Assembly (NCBI GenBank): GCA_015680685.1
Contig: MNCI01003605.1
Span: forward strand, 597,637 to 661,636
Source: Gnetum montanum
Lineage: Eukaryota; Streptophyta; Gnetopsida; Gnetales; Gnetaceae
Direction of reading: 5' to 3'
DNA length: 64,000 nt
Below the pieces are notes generated by a model that did not search any database, was not told the DNA's origin, and was given only the letters and a program-made list of their open reading frames with translations. Position 1 is the first letter of the stretch, and each line of letters begins with the position of its first letter. Both the position numbers and the translations under genes were made by a program. Below are positions 23,201-33,136 of this stretch, one piece after another.

Positions 23201-24968
23201 TGTAACAACCAAAAACGTCGGTGGCTGGAAACACCAAGAGGTTGTTGGTCAGATAGTCTTAACCCCAAATCCGTGCAAGGGTCATGTTGGATAAAATGGA
23301 AACAAGGTGTCCTGAACAGTCTGGTCAATCAAATAGGGACTTAGTCGATGTCACTAAACCTTATGTAAATGTTTAATATGGAAAAAATGCTTATAGTATA
23401 AAATAAAAATTATTAAATATGAGGAAGTAAAAATGATGTAGAATGCGATGATAAATAGGAAAATAAAGCAAACTAGAGTTAAGAAATGCACCGCTTCAAG
23501 ATTACAACTTTGTCAAGATGGATACAATCGGTTGCACAACACTGGAAAGCACAAAGATCCTAAAAGTAACCAAGATGTTCAAAGCAAGCCAACTGTGCAC
23601 TTGAACGCCGACTTAAGAGCCAGCAATGCAAAATGCTACAAAGCCAGCTTGTCAATTTTGTTCACAAATTGCTAATTGTATTTTCCAACTGGGGATTTAT
23701 TTTTGCCCACTCTTAGTAAATTTGCTAACCAACAATTGGTAAATTTTGTTAACCAAATTGCTAAAAGCTAAAATTTTTGCCAAACACTAGAATTTCCAAT
23801 TTGCCAACTTGCCAACCCTTTGAATTGCCAATTCGCCAACCCTTCAAGCATTACTCATTGGGATATTTATAAGGCTAGGAGGATGCGAGAAGTGAGGCTC
23901 GGATGACACATGTCCTAGACCCCACAAGATGTTGACGTGTCCATGCTGCATGAACATGCAAAGCTGATCGTGAACCTATCATGTTGCAATTATGCTATCA
24001 AAACTAGAGATGCTGGGATCAGGTGTACCAACGATGTAGACAAGGAGTGAAGCATACTAATGTAGCGTAGCTACCTGTTGTGCTATGCTACGCTGTGGAG
24101 CATAGCATGTTGGCATAGCGTAGCTTCTTGCTACGTTGTGCTATGCTATATAGCATAGCATAGCGTAGCTACCAGTTCAAAAAAGAAATTTACGTTTGAG
24201 CTAATTGCATGTGCTAGAAGCCTTTGAAGTGTTTTGGTTGGTTCTGCATGTTTGCTATGCTACATAGTGTAGCAGCTAGCTTTAACTGCAGTTTGCATTT
24301 GAGTTGTAAACGCTTGTTTGAAGATCATGCTGACAATCTACAACCTTTTCTCTTTGCGATGTGAGGCTTTTGAACTTGCTGATCCTACATTTTGAGATGC
24401 CTTTTGTCATTCTTGCATCATCGCTATGTCGTGCTACACTATGCAGCGTAGCATAGCGTAGCAGCCAACATAGTCTAATTTTTGCTTAGTCCACCACTTT
24501 TCTGGTAAGAGGAGCTTTGCTGAAGGACTTGAATTTGAACAAGATAACTAGTTTTGAAGGTCGGAGTGCTTACCGAGTGTAATTGGAATCACTAGGTAAG
24601 CTGGGCCTTTCTATTTTTCCTTTGCTATGTTGCATAGAATAGCATAGTGTAGCACTTCGTCTTACAACAGTTTGGTCACCTAGGCAACTATCTTCTAAGA
24701 CCTGCTACGCTACATAGCATAGCGTAGCGTAGCAAACTTCTTGACTAGAAAACTTGCCGAAATATCTTTTTGACCCTGAACACTGTCGACAACCCTTAGC
24801 ATCCTTTTTGAGTGAACTGTCAGCTGGTTAAATTGTCCAAATCAGACAATCTGAACTCAGAACATTCATTTCCTACCAAATGGTCATGAGGCTACGCTTG
24901 TGGAAATGTTTTCCTCAGTTCCAAGACCCTAGTGAAGCAAGAATGCCTTAAAAATTTAGGGCGTTTCA
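23201..24968 (-). repeat. TatE 3' LTR (1768 bp)
   Basis: It starts TGTAACAACC and ends GCGTTTCA, aligning with the TatD and TatB LTRs. A minus TATA box (TATAAATA, 23865-23872) is present. It contains many GCTATGC/GCATAGC and GCTACGC/GCGTAGC inverted repeats (about 24060-24180, 24420-24470, 24620-24735). No primer site adjoins its left edge, so it is the 3' LTR of a minus element. CATGG (23196-23200) would be its TSD. Confidence 0.8.
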
Positions 24969-25034
24969 TTGGCCCCTCTTTGTTGACATCTAGAGGATGG
25001 ACCTGAGAGATGCCAACAAAGAATACGAAACACC
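24960..25034 (-). promoter_or_regulatory. TatE polypurine tract inside a hairpin
   Basis: The outer arms are GGCGTTTC and GAAACACC (25027-25034). The inner arms TTTGTTGACATCT and AGATGCCAACAAA match except at one position. The minus-strand tract AGGGGCCAA lies between them. Confidence 0.75.
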
Positions 25035-26312
25035 ATGAAATATAAAAATGCTAACATCACTCTTCAGTGATCGCCAAGATGTTGCTTAGCTGTGCTTAAG
25101 AGTGTTGCATTGGTTATGTGGGGAAAAGGGGAGGGTTAACTAGGGAGGAAGGAGGTTCAGGAAAATGGTAAAGATGAAACTTAGTAGAATCCTTCGTCAG
25201 AATGCTTGTGAGGGAGTTGATTGCATGGTCATCTTTGCTTTTGCTGACCTTTGACCTCTTGTTGAAATTCTTAGAGAGGGTGATTGTGAAACAGCCTATG
25301 CGCCATTTGTTTTAGGCACATTTTTTTTGCAAGCTTTTTCTTTTGCTATTTTTCCATTTACATTTGCAAACCCTGTCACAAGATAGGCGTTTCTTTCCTA
25401 GGATGAGTTTTGTTACGTCCACATGGGGCTTTAACCTACCTATAGATGCTTCCCATGCTATGAGTTGCATTACGTGCATCATGGACTTTGTGGTTGGGCA
25501 TATGGAAGGGCATTACAGGCATCAGGAAAATTTGTAAAAGAGGTGAAAGTGAGAGTTGCAGGCGTAAGGAACGAGGTAAAGGAGCTTAAGGGGGAGGATA
25601 GGATATGCACTCCAAAGTAGTCAATCTAGTCAAAATGAACTCCTTGTAACGATGTAGTGTTCTTCCACCATGGCACAATGCACCTTTGATTGACGCCCCT
25701 CTGGTACTTACCCTGCAAACACAACAGAAAGAAAACTAGGAGAAACAACCATGATGCAAAATGAAGGAAAAGATCTTGCTTACTGTGGATGCTGCTGGAG
25801 CTTTGGACATTGTTGCTGAGGCATGCGACGTCCAAACTAGGAAGGCTAATAGTAGCCTTGATAGCATCAATGTGGAGGAGCTAGCACTGAAGAGGTTAGG
25901 AGTTAATATGAATGCAGATGCTTAGGAATCCTCATCCAAGGTAAACATTATGTAGTTTGGCTATGAGATAGGCTACCTAACATCTGAACATCTTTTGGGC
26001 TCGGGTGACAGTGGGGGCTGGAGGATAGCAACATTGTGGTTGGGCCACAATACTACTGGAACTCCAACAACAGGCATTGACTAGGGAAGCTACTGCCAAG
26101 GCGATGATTCGTGGTGACAGAAGCTCCAGAGAGTCAGCAAGATGTCATAAGACATCTCTAGAGGGTCAAGAAGATGCCAGGGGTAGTGGCATTGCATATA
26201 TTCCAAAGGGTGTTTTCTTGGCATCATGAACTACATTCTGGAACTATAACGTCCCATCCCGTGTTGGCACTATGTACGCTTTCTTGCTTGATGAGTCATA
26301 ATGCATGATGGG
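25035..26312 (-). other. TatE 3' region with mini-intron
   Basis: No recognised protein. The minus strand has donor GTAAGC (from 25783) and acceptor TTTGCAG (to 25713), a 71-nt intron equal in length to that of TatD. The stretch ends where TatC inserted. Confidence 0.5.
26308..26312. repeat. Target-site duplication of TatC, left copy (ATGGG)
   Basis: ATGGG directly before the LTR start TGTACCG; repeated exactly at 40834-40838. Confidence 0.9.
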
Positions 26313-27518
26313 TGTACCGTCTGAAATCGTTGGTCTCTGGCTAGAAGGAAACAGAGGCCATGGGATCGCAGGACATGCATAGAAGACACTACCTTTGCTT
26401 GAGGGCGAGCTGGAATGAACGAAGGTAGAGTAACTTGGGTGGTCCACACGCAGATCAGACAAGGATTTCCCCAAACGTACACCGAAGTGCTATACGCTGG
26501 GTTATATGTAAATGGCGTAACGGGCGTGAATCAGAGTGTAAACAGTGTAAGCAGCGTAAACGATGTGAACAGAGTGTAGACGTAAACAAGCGTAAATAGA
26601 ATATGTGCAAGAATTAATGCGGACTGTAAACAATTGTAGGAAGAAAATGTAGCAATGGTATTACAGAATAAAAATACATGCACTAGTCAAACGCAGTTGT
26701 GAGTGGAACACAAGGTGAACGAAAGCCCCGGTGGGTGTAGGGATGATTATGGCTGGTTCACACTGTAAGCACAATGTAGAGGCTGTATGATCAGTGTACA
26801 AGGTTTTCTAGCGTAAAAGGTTTTGAGGTCTGGTTCTCAGTGTCTCTGTTCTCTGGTGTGCTCTGGGAATTTTCCCACTGTGTCGATTTCGTGAAAAATT
26901 GGGGTTTTATATAGGTTTTGACAGTAGACTCGAGTTGGGCGACATGTGGCGCGTTGACCAGGTGCAAAGGCATAAAATTTACAAGTGTACAATATGTTAC
27001 ATTTTCCAGGCATATATGCTATCTACAGTGAGCGTAGATTGTGGGCGTATACGCTGGGGGTGCTGAGTGTATGCAAACTTGGGCATAGATGTCGTTGACG
27101 TTGGCGTATATGCTGATGGACGTTGGGCGTACATGCTGGGGCGTATACGCTGACATGCTAGGCGTGCTGTGGTGGGCATACACGCCGGGCGTATACGTTG
27201 ATGGTTGCTGCCTTGTGCCAAATCTCACTCTGTAGTGCTGTTTTCGTGTCGTCTTTGGAGGTCTCATGTCGAGCGTATGCACCTGTTGTTGCTGGTGAGC
27301 ATCTACGTAGGGCGTGTACGTTGGGCGTCTACGCTGGGCATCTATGCTGGGAATGTACACTTGGGCGTATACGCTGGAACTGTATACTTAGTGAAAATTA
27401 AGCATCTGATCTCCGAAGTTGCCATGTTTGACACTTGACATAGCTGTGGTCATCTGGCTATCTCAGGGACCTGCTTGGTGTTGGACAAGTACTAAGCTCC
27501 AAATTTTGTGGTGTTTCA
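26313..27518 (-). repeat. TatC 3' LTR (1206 bp)
   Basis: Begins TGTACCG and ends GTGTTTCA; aligned along its length with 39596-40833. A minus TATA box (TATATAAAAC) lies at 26905-26914. The U3 part (about 27000-27380) is filled with GCGTATACGC-type palindromes, and ORFs there rich in Tyr-Thr-Pro are repeat read-through. Confidence 0.9.
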
Positions 27519-27588
27519 TTGGCCCCTCATTGTTGATGTTTGGAGGAATTGACCCGAGAAGCGTCGACAAAGAAGTGCAAAACACCAC
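27508..27588 (-). promoter_or_regulatory. TatC polypurine tract inside a hairpin
   Basis: Outer arms GGTGTTT (27510-27516) and AAAACACC (27579-27586). The inner arms TTGTTGATG and CGTCGACAA pair with G-T wobbles. The minus-strand tract AATGAGGGGCCAA lies directly before the LTR. Confidence 0.75.
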
Positions 27589-28574
27589 AGGAAACTCGAT
27601 AGAGACTTTGTCCGTTGCCACTTGACTAGACGTCATCGCACCATGTTCAGTAGTACATGGGATTGGGAAAGTCGAACTTTGTAACTGGTAGGAGAATGGG
27701 GGTTGTGGGGGCTAGTAATTGCCCAAGGGATTGCGCTTGGTGAAAAGGGGATATTCTGGTGTGTGTGTCATGCTGATCCTTGTCAATAGCCATTATTTTA
27801 GCAGATTTGGAATCCAAACCTGTAATGTGCGTCCTTTGGCAGAACAAGCCTCTTAGGTAATGTTCAAGAGAACTTGCTGGCAAAACCAAAGCCACAGGAG
27901 GATGTGTTGCATTCTTTGGAAGAACAGGGCCTTTGTTTAGTTTTTAGGGTTTAGGGTTGGCAGAGAGCCAAAGCTATACAACTAGATGTGTTTTGATTAC
28001 TTTTTGACATGAGTACTTGGTTTTAAGACGATTGCCTTCCTTCCTGGGGCTTGTATGGGAAGTGCCAAGGGTCTTTTCTTTTTGGAAGAAAATGTAACAT
28101 TGATTCTGTACTCATGTGCAAGTGCTATGTCATGTGTTGCAACTACTTCAAAGTGTTACAGTATGCAACGGTGTGCTCAAGGTTTTGGATGTACTGGGTG
28201 TATCAAAGGTGTGATTGAGTGAACTATGTCGGTGAATGGATAAAGAGTGTGTCGGGAGATGGGGATGTACTAGCGAATGGTTTGATTTAGTCTTGCCATG
28301 TGTGCTGTGAACATTGCCCCATCTTGCTGCTTATGGTGAAATGCATTCTTGTGCGAAAAACTTTGGTTGTCATCCTGCAAACATAACTCCAAGAAAACAT
28401 GAAAACCATGAATGAATAAGAGAGCTTAGACTTACACAGTGACCAAGACATTGGAGGTGATTTCAGGCATTGTAGACGAGTGGTAGCAATGTTGGTGGGA
28501 TTCTCTAATGATGAGCGATGCAGTGATTTTGATGAAGCTTGAATGTGGCGGTGGATTGAGGAACTAGAAATAAA
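27589..28574 (-). other. TatC 3' region with mini-intron
   Basis: No recognised protein. Minus-strand donor GTAAGT (from 28435) and acceptor TTTGCAG (to 28375) bound a 61-nt intron at the place equivalent to TatD and TatE. A two-unit TTTAGGG motif near 27941 is too short to be telomeric. Confidence 0.5.
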
Positions 28575-28910
28575 CTTGCCAGTTTATAGTCTTGGCAGAC
28601 CATGATGGGTTAGTTTTATGTCATGACCCGTTGGAAATTGCTCGTTTAGCGTCGTGGCGGACGTTACACTGCCAGTTTTTAGTCTTAGCGGACCATAAAG
28701 AGGCGAACCGGTTTATAGTCTTAGCGGACTCTGGCGAGTGCGACCGTGGCAATTTACTATCGTGTCGGACGGCTGCTAGTTTATCGTCATTGCGGACACT
28801 GTGTGGTATCGATTTATCGTCATGATTCTAGGATGAGCTGTGGTATTAGTTTTAAGTCATAATCCAAGACTATTCTGTGGTATCAGTTTTAGGTCATGAC
28901 TCCAGGACTC
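28575..28910. repeat. Hairpin-repeat array, TatC (post-integrase)
   Basis: About eight units of the form GTTTATAGTC, loop, GAC. Stems differ between units yet keep pairing: CGTC/GACG at 28650-28663 and AGTC/GACT at 28717-28730. Confidence 0.8.
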
Positions 28911-28930
28911 GCACGTACCTGAGCTTGTAC

Positions 28931-30040
28931 TCAAATGTAAAACGGTTTTAGGAACAAGTGATTGGTTAGATTAGCAAACTCATTCCCTTCCATATCAGCG
29001 AGCTTGAATGCTCCGTTGTCGAATGCTTTAATGACCAAGTAAGGCCCTTCCCAGTTGGCTGAGAATTTGTCTGAGTATTCTCGAATTGCCTTAAGTACAA
29101 GGTCACCTTCTTTGATGGGGCGCTTATGGATGTCCTTCTGATGTTATTACCATTGTTGTTTTTGATACCATTCGATCTGATTGAGGGCACATATGCGTTC
29201 TTCCTCCACCGAGTCGAGGTCAATGGTGTGCAAATCATTGTTTTGCCCGTTGTCGAGGAGTCCAGAAAGTGTTATCCTTAAAGAGGATACCTATAATTCC
29301 AAAGGTAAAATAGCTTCTGAACCATAAAAAAGACTATATGGTGTTTTACCTGTTGAAGTTCGATGTGTAGTACGGTATGCCCACAATGCGTATATCAATT
29401 GTTCGTGCCATCTTCGCTTGCTTTGGGTGAGCATCTTTTTGAGTATTGTAATAATTGTTTTGTTCGTCGCCTCTGCTTGCCCATTGCTCTGAGGATAGTA
29501 AGGGGATGAAAACGAGTGTTTGATCCCTAGACTTTCACAAAATGTTTTGGTCTCGGCATTGCTAAATTGTGGCCCGTTGTCAGTAATGATTGTCATGGGA
29601 ATGCCAAAGCGAGTTACAATATTTTTGAGAATGAAGTTGCATACATGTTTAGATGTAATTTTTCGAAGGGGTGCAGATTCTACCCACTTCGTAAAATATT
29701 CGGTTGCGGTTATGATGAAACTATGCCCTACAGAAAATGAGGGTGTTATCGGGCCGATAAGGTCCAATCCCCACTTTTGAAAGGGCCACGTGATTTGAGC
29801 TGTATGCAACTCATTTGGTGGGACATGTATTAGATTGCTATGTTTTTGACAAGTACTACATGTTTTGACCTTGGAGAGACAGTCGTATTCCATGTGTGGC
29901 CAATAATAGCCTAAGCGTCTGATCTTTGTATTGGTTCGGCACAACTGGTTGTGTCCTCCGCAGAGTCCGTCGTGTTCTTGTTCGACAATGGTTTGGGCAT
30001 CGGTATTATTGACGCATGTTAGTAGTATGCCTTCGTAAGA
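28931..30040 (-). pseudogene. TatC integrase
   Basis: The main frame (29944-29291) is open for 217 residues: zinc-finger end 'CSTCQKHSNLIH', core 'WGLDLIGPITPSFSVGHSFI' (first Asp), 'TIITDNGPQFSN' (second Asp), 'SPYYPQSNGQAEATNK' (Glu), 'HEQLIYALWAYRTTHRTSTG', 'KTPYSLFYGSEAILPLEL'. The C-terminal half continues after a frameshift (29238-28966) and ends 'NHLFLKPF'. All three catalytic acids are present, so the core is intact. The His pair of the zinc site lies upstream near 29990 in broken frame. It integrates element cDNA. Confidence 0.85.
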
Positions 30041-30129
30041 TCAATGACATAATATATCCCCTACCAAGGTATACTACTTAGAACATTTTCGTACTGCATC
30101 CTTTTATGCATTTGTTAGATCTCGTGGTG

Positions 30130-30700
30130 TTTCGCCATGTAGAAGGTATTATTTTAGGTCATCATACCATTCTACCGTGCGTATCGTACTAACAGATGCG
30201 ATCGGTAGCGTGTCAAGAGTATCGGTTATTGGTTCGGCACAACTGGTTATGGAGCTTGGCAATGTCTGGAACATGTCAGGTGATATGTTTAATGCCAAGG
30301 TGGCTAGTGCATTTGCGATGGTATTGTCATTTCTAGAGATGTGTTTCACATCAATGTTTTCGAATCCCCTCGTTACGTGTTTCGCCAAGTCACAGTATGG
30401 TTGTAAATGTTGGGCTTTACATGTATAGACATCTGTTACCTGGTTTATGACCAGTTGCAAGTCTCCCATGATCACAAGCCATGTGATGTCTAAAGCCAAT
30501 GTTGTCGTGAGACCTCTAAGGAGACCTTCGTACTCTGCTATGTTGTTTGTACAATGAAAGTTGAAACGATAAGCAAAGAATCAGATCTCCCTGGAGGGAT
30601 AAGTGATGACAGAGGCTGCACTTCCCCCTCGAGAGGTGGATGCTCCATCAAAGTTTAGAATGGCATCGTAGTCATTGGGCACTATGTCTATTGCGCTTAT
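30130..30700 (-). pseudogene. TatC archaeal-type (second) RNase H
   Basis: Minus-strand frames give 'FDGASTSRGGSA' (first acidic residue), 'CTNNIAEYEGLLRGL' (Glu), then 'IMGDLQLVINQVTDVYTCKA' (Asp) and 'RNDNTIANALATLAL' (last Asp region). This second RNase H, distinct from the one fused to RT, is a hallmark of the plant Tat lineage and removes RNA from RNA-DNA hybrids. One stop (TAG near 30585) and the start of the 116-residue frame at 30499 split it. Confidence 0.8.
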
Positions 30701-30719
30701 ATTTTCATCTGGGAATTCT

Positions 30720-32542
30720 GGCTCTATTATCGCTTGATCATACATTGGTGATGTGGCCATTTAATGTGCTATGGCTTGATCTTTGACTGATGATTGTGCT
30801 GTGTAGTGCAGGTCAAATTCAGCTATCATGGCTTTCTAGCGTGCTATTCGACTCGTTTCATAGATGTTTCCTGTGATAGCCCTGAGCACATTGTCCTTGC
30901 AAATTATATTAACTTGGTTACAGAAGAGGTAATGTCGCCTTTTCTCAAAGAAAAGACCAAAGCTAAACAGGACCTCTCCACGTCGTTATACTTTTTCTCG
31001 TGAGCAACTAATGCATGGCTTAAGTAGTATATAGGGACTTCGGTTCCGTCATCTCGTTTCTGGCAAAGCATAGACACGATTGATGAATCTGAAGTAGCGA
31101 GGTAGATGTAAAATGGTTTATCATTTTGAGGTGGATGAACCGTGGGTAATCGGGCAAGTGTCGTTGTAATGTTATAGAATGCTTCTTGACACTGCGGAGT
31201 CCATTTGAAATGGACGTTCTTGCGTACCAAGTGGTTCATAGGTTTTAGTTTGTCTGTCAATTTTTCTATGAAGTGCTTGATAAATTGTAATCTACCTTGT
31301 AGACCTCGAAGTTTGGTAAGGTTGCCTGGTGGTTTCAGGTTCGTTATGGCCTTAACCTTATCGGGGTCTACTCGTATCCCTACTTCTGAGGCTATAAATC
31401 TAAGAATTTTTCCTGTCTTGATGCCGAAGACACATTTTTCGAGTTGAGTCTTAATTTATACTTTAAACAACATTTTAATACCAAGTCAAGGTCTTGTGTA
31501 TGTTGTTGTGATGTTTTGGACTTAACCACAATGTCGTCTACATAGTCGTTGAGCGAGTGTAACATGTAATCACTAAAGATGAACATCATTGCTCTTTGAT
31601 ACGTGGCCCTAGCATTCTTGAGACTGAATGGCATCATTGTGTAACAAAAGGTCCCCATGGTGTCATAAAGGTTGTCCAAAGTTGATGCTCCAGGTTGATG
31701 CGTATTTGATTGTATCCCGAGAAGCCATCCATAAAGGATAATAATACGTGCCCAGCGGTCGAGTCAACAAGTTGATCGATGCTGGGTAGAGGAAAATCAT
31801 CTTTTATGGTTGCAACATTTAAATCCCGAAATTCAATGCATAAGCGAATGCTTCCGTTCTTCTTTGGAACAATGACCATGTTGGATACCCACTCGGCCTA
31901 ATCAACATCCCGAATGAAACTATCCTGATAAAGTTTGGTGATCTCATTACGAACTACTAATACCACTTCAGGTTTAACCTTTTGTGCCTTTTGTTTTACC
32001 GGTCTCAATTCTGGGTCAAGGATAATGTTGTGCTGGACAACTTGGGGGTCTAGTCCAGGCATGTTTGTATAAGACCAAGCGAATGCTTTCATATTTTCCC
32101 TAAGCACGTCTTCAATGTTTTTGGCTAGGTGCGGCTTTAGTAATGTTCTTAATTTTAGTATTTTAATTTCCCCATAGGGCATGGTTATGGGGGTTTCGGT
32201 CAACGGGTCTTCAGTGATATTTTTGGCTTCTATGTCGAGGGATTTTGTCATGCCTTTGTAGTCGTCTATTATTTGCTGTGTTGAGGTGATGACTGTGTCA
32301 TCCATTGCTGAACTTAAGTGGAGGAGGTTTATGTTGGTGTCCCTTGCAATTTTGTCGTATGGTCCATCGATAATTAATGGTTCGGTTAAGTGCTGGAAAT
32401 CCATTAGGCTTGCTCTTGCCAATAGACGGAGAGCTGAATGAGCTAATGGGTATCGTTCTATATTCTTTGGTAATTTTAGATATGTGTACATCCATAATGG
32501 TGGATTATTGTCACACCAGGACGCGTGGTAGTTTAAGGCCAT
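30720..32542 (-). pseudogene. TatC reverse transcriptase and first RNase H
   Basis: A 214-residue frame (32542-31898) covers the pol N-terminus, with 'FAWSYTNMPGLDPQVVQHNI' before the fingers. After one TAG come 'MVIVPKKNGSIRLCIEFRDL' and 'SFMDGFSGYNQIRINLEHQL'. After a frameshift at ~31680 come 'MMPFSLKNARATYQRA' and the catalytic YVDD in 'LNDYVDDIVVKSK'. RNase H 1 begins 'FYIYLATSDSSIVSMLCQK' with 'YYLSHAL' and is degraded past 30904. Two breaks separate otherwise good domains. Translation start is uncertain; the first ATG at 32542 lies beside the hairpin array. Confidence 0.85.
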
Positions 32543-32695
32543 GCCAGGCCGTCATGGCAGTTTAAGGCCGTACCGGGCCATCATGGCAGTTTAAGGCTGT
32601 ACCGGGCCGTAGGTGGGTTTGAAAATGGCAATTTCAGGCCTTACCGGGCCGTAATGGCAGTTTAAGGCCATACCGGGCCATAGGTAGGTTTACGC
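32520..32695. repeat. Hairpin-repeat array, TatC (pre-RT)
   Basis: About five units of GGCAGTTTAAGGCCGTACC, GGGCC. GGCC-N5-GGCC can fold as a self-complementary stem. Consensus differs from the post-integrase array of the same element but keeps the GTTTAAGG lead. Confidence 0.8.
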
Positions 32696-32878
32696 TAGAA
32701 TGTTCGGCATAAACATATGAAATGGGATCCACGGGGGAACCAGGATGTAGTAATTTCTTTTTTATATATTTTTTATTATTTTTCTAGGAAAACTTTAGCG
32801 AAAAATAAGTAAAAAGGCACAAAATGGCAAAAAGGAGCAACGGCGGTGTAAGCAGCGGCAGAAACAACGGCGAAGCGC

Positions 32879-32887
32879 TATATAAGG
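32879..32887 (+). promoter_or_regulatory. TATA box of the TatC antisense gene
   Basis: TATATAAGG lies about 250 bp upstream of the antisense ATG (33137), on the gene's own strand. The distance is longer than in TatE and TatB because AGCGTA repeats fill the leader. Confidence 0.5.
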
Positions 32888-33136
32888 GTGGGGTTTCATT
32901 TGTTTTTTATCGGTTTGCAGGAGCATAGATGACCTAGCGTAAAATCTGAGCATGAGCGTAAACCATCGAACCCAGCGTAGACGCCGAACACAAACCTAAG
33001 CGTAGATGTCGATCAATTAAACCCAGCGTAGACGCCAACTAAACCCTAGCATAGACACCAAGCGTAGAAGGTCGAGTGTAGGCGTACAGAGTTTCAACCC
33101 TCAGTGTAAGCTATCAATCCCAGCGTAGACGTCGAG

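Noticed and set aside
26997-27438. ORFs rich in Tyr-Thr-Pro or Gly-Val-Tyr-Ala in the TatC LTRs (also 40314-40717)
   Set aside because: Read-through of GCGTATACGC repeats in several frames and on both strands.
27941-27956. TTTAGGGTTTAGGG, a plant telomere-like motif
   Set aside because: Only two units inside the TatC 3' region; too short to mean a telomere or interstitial telomeric block.
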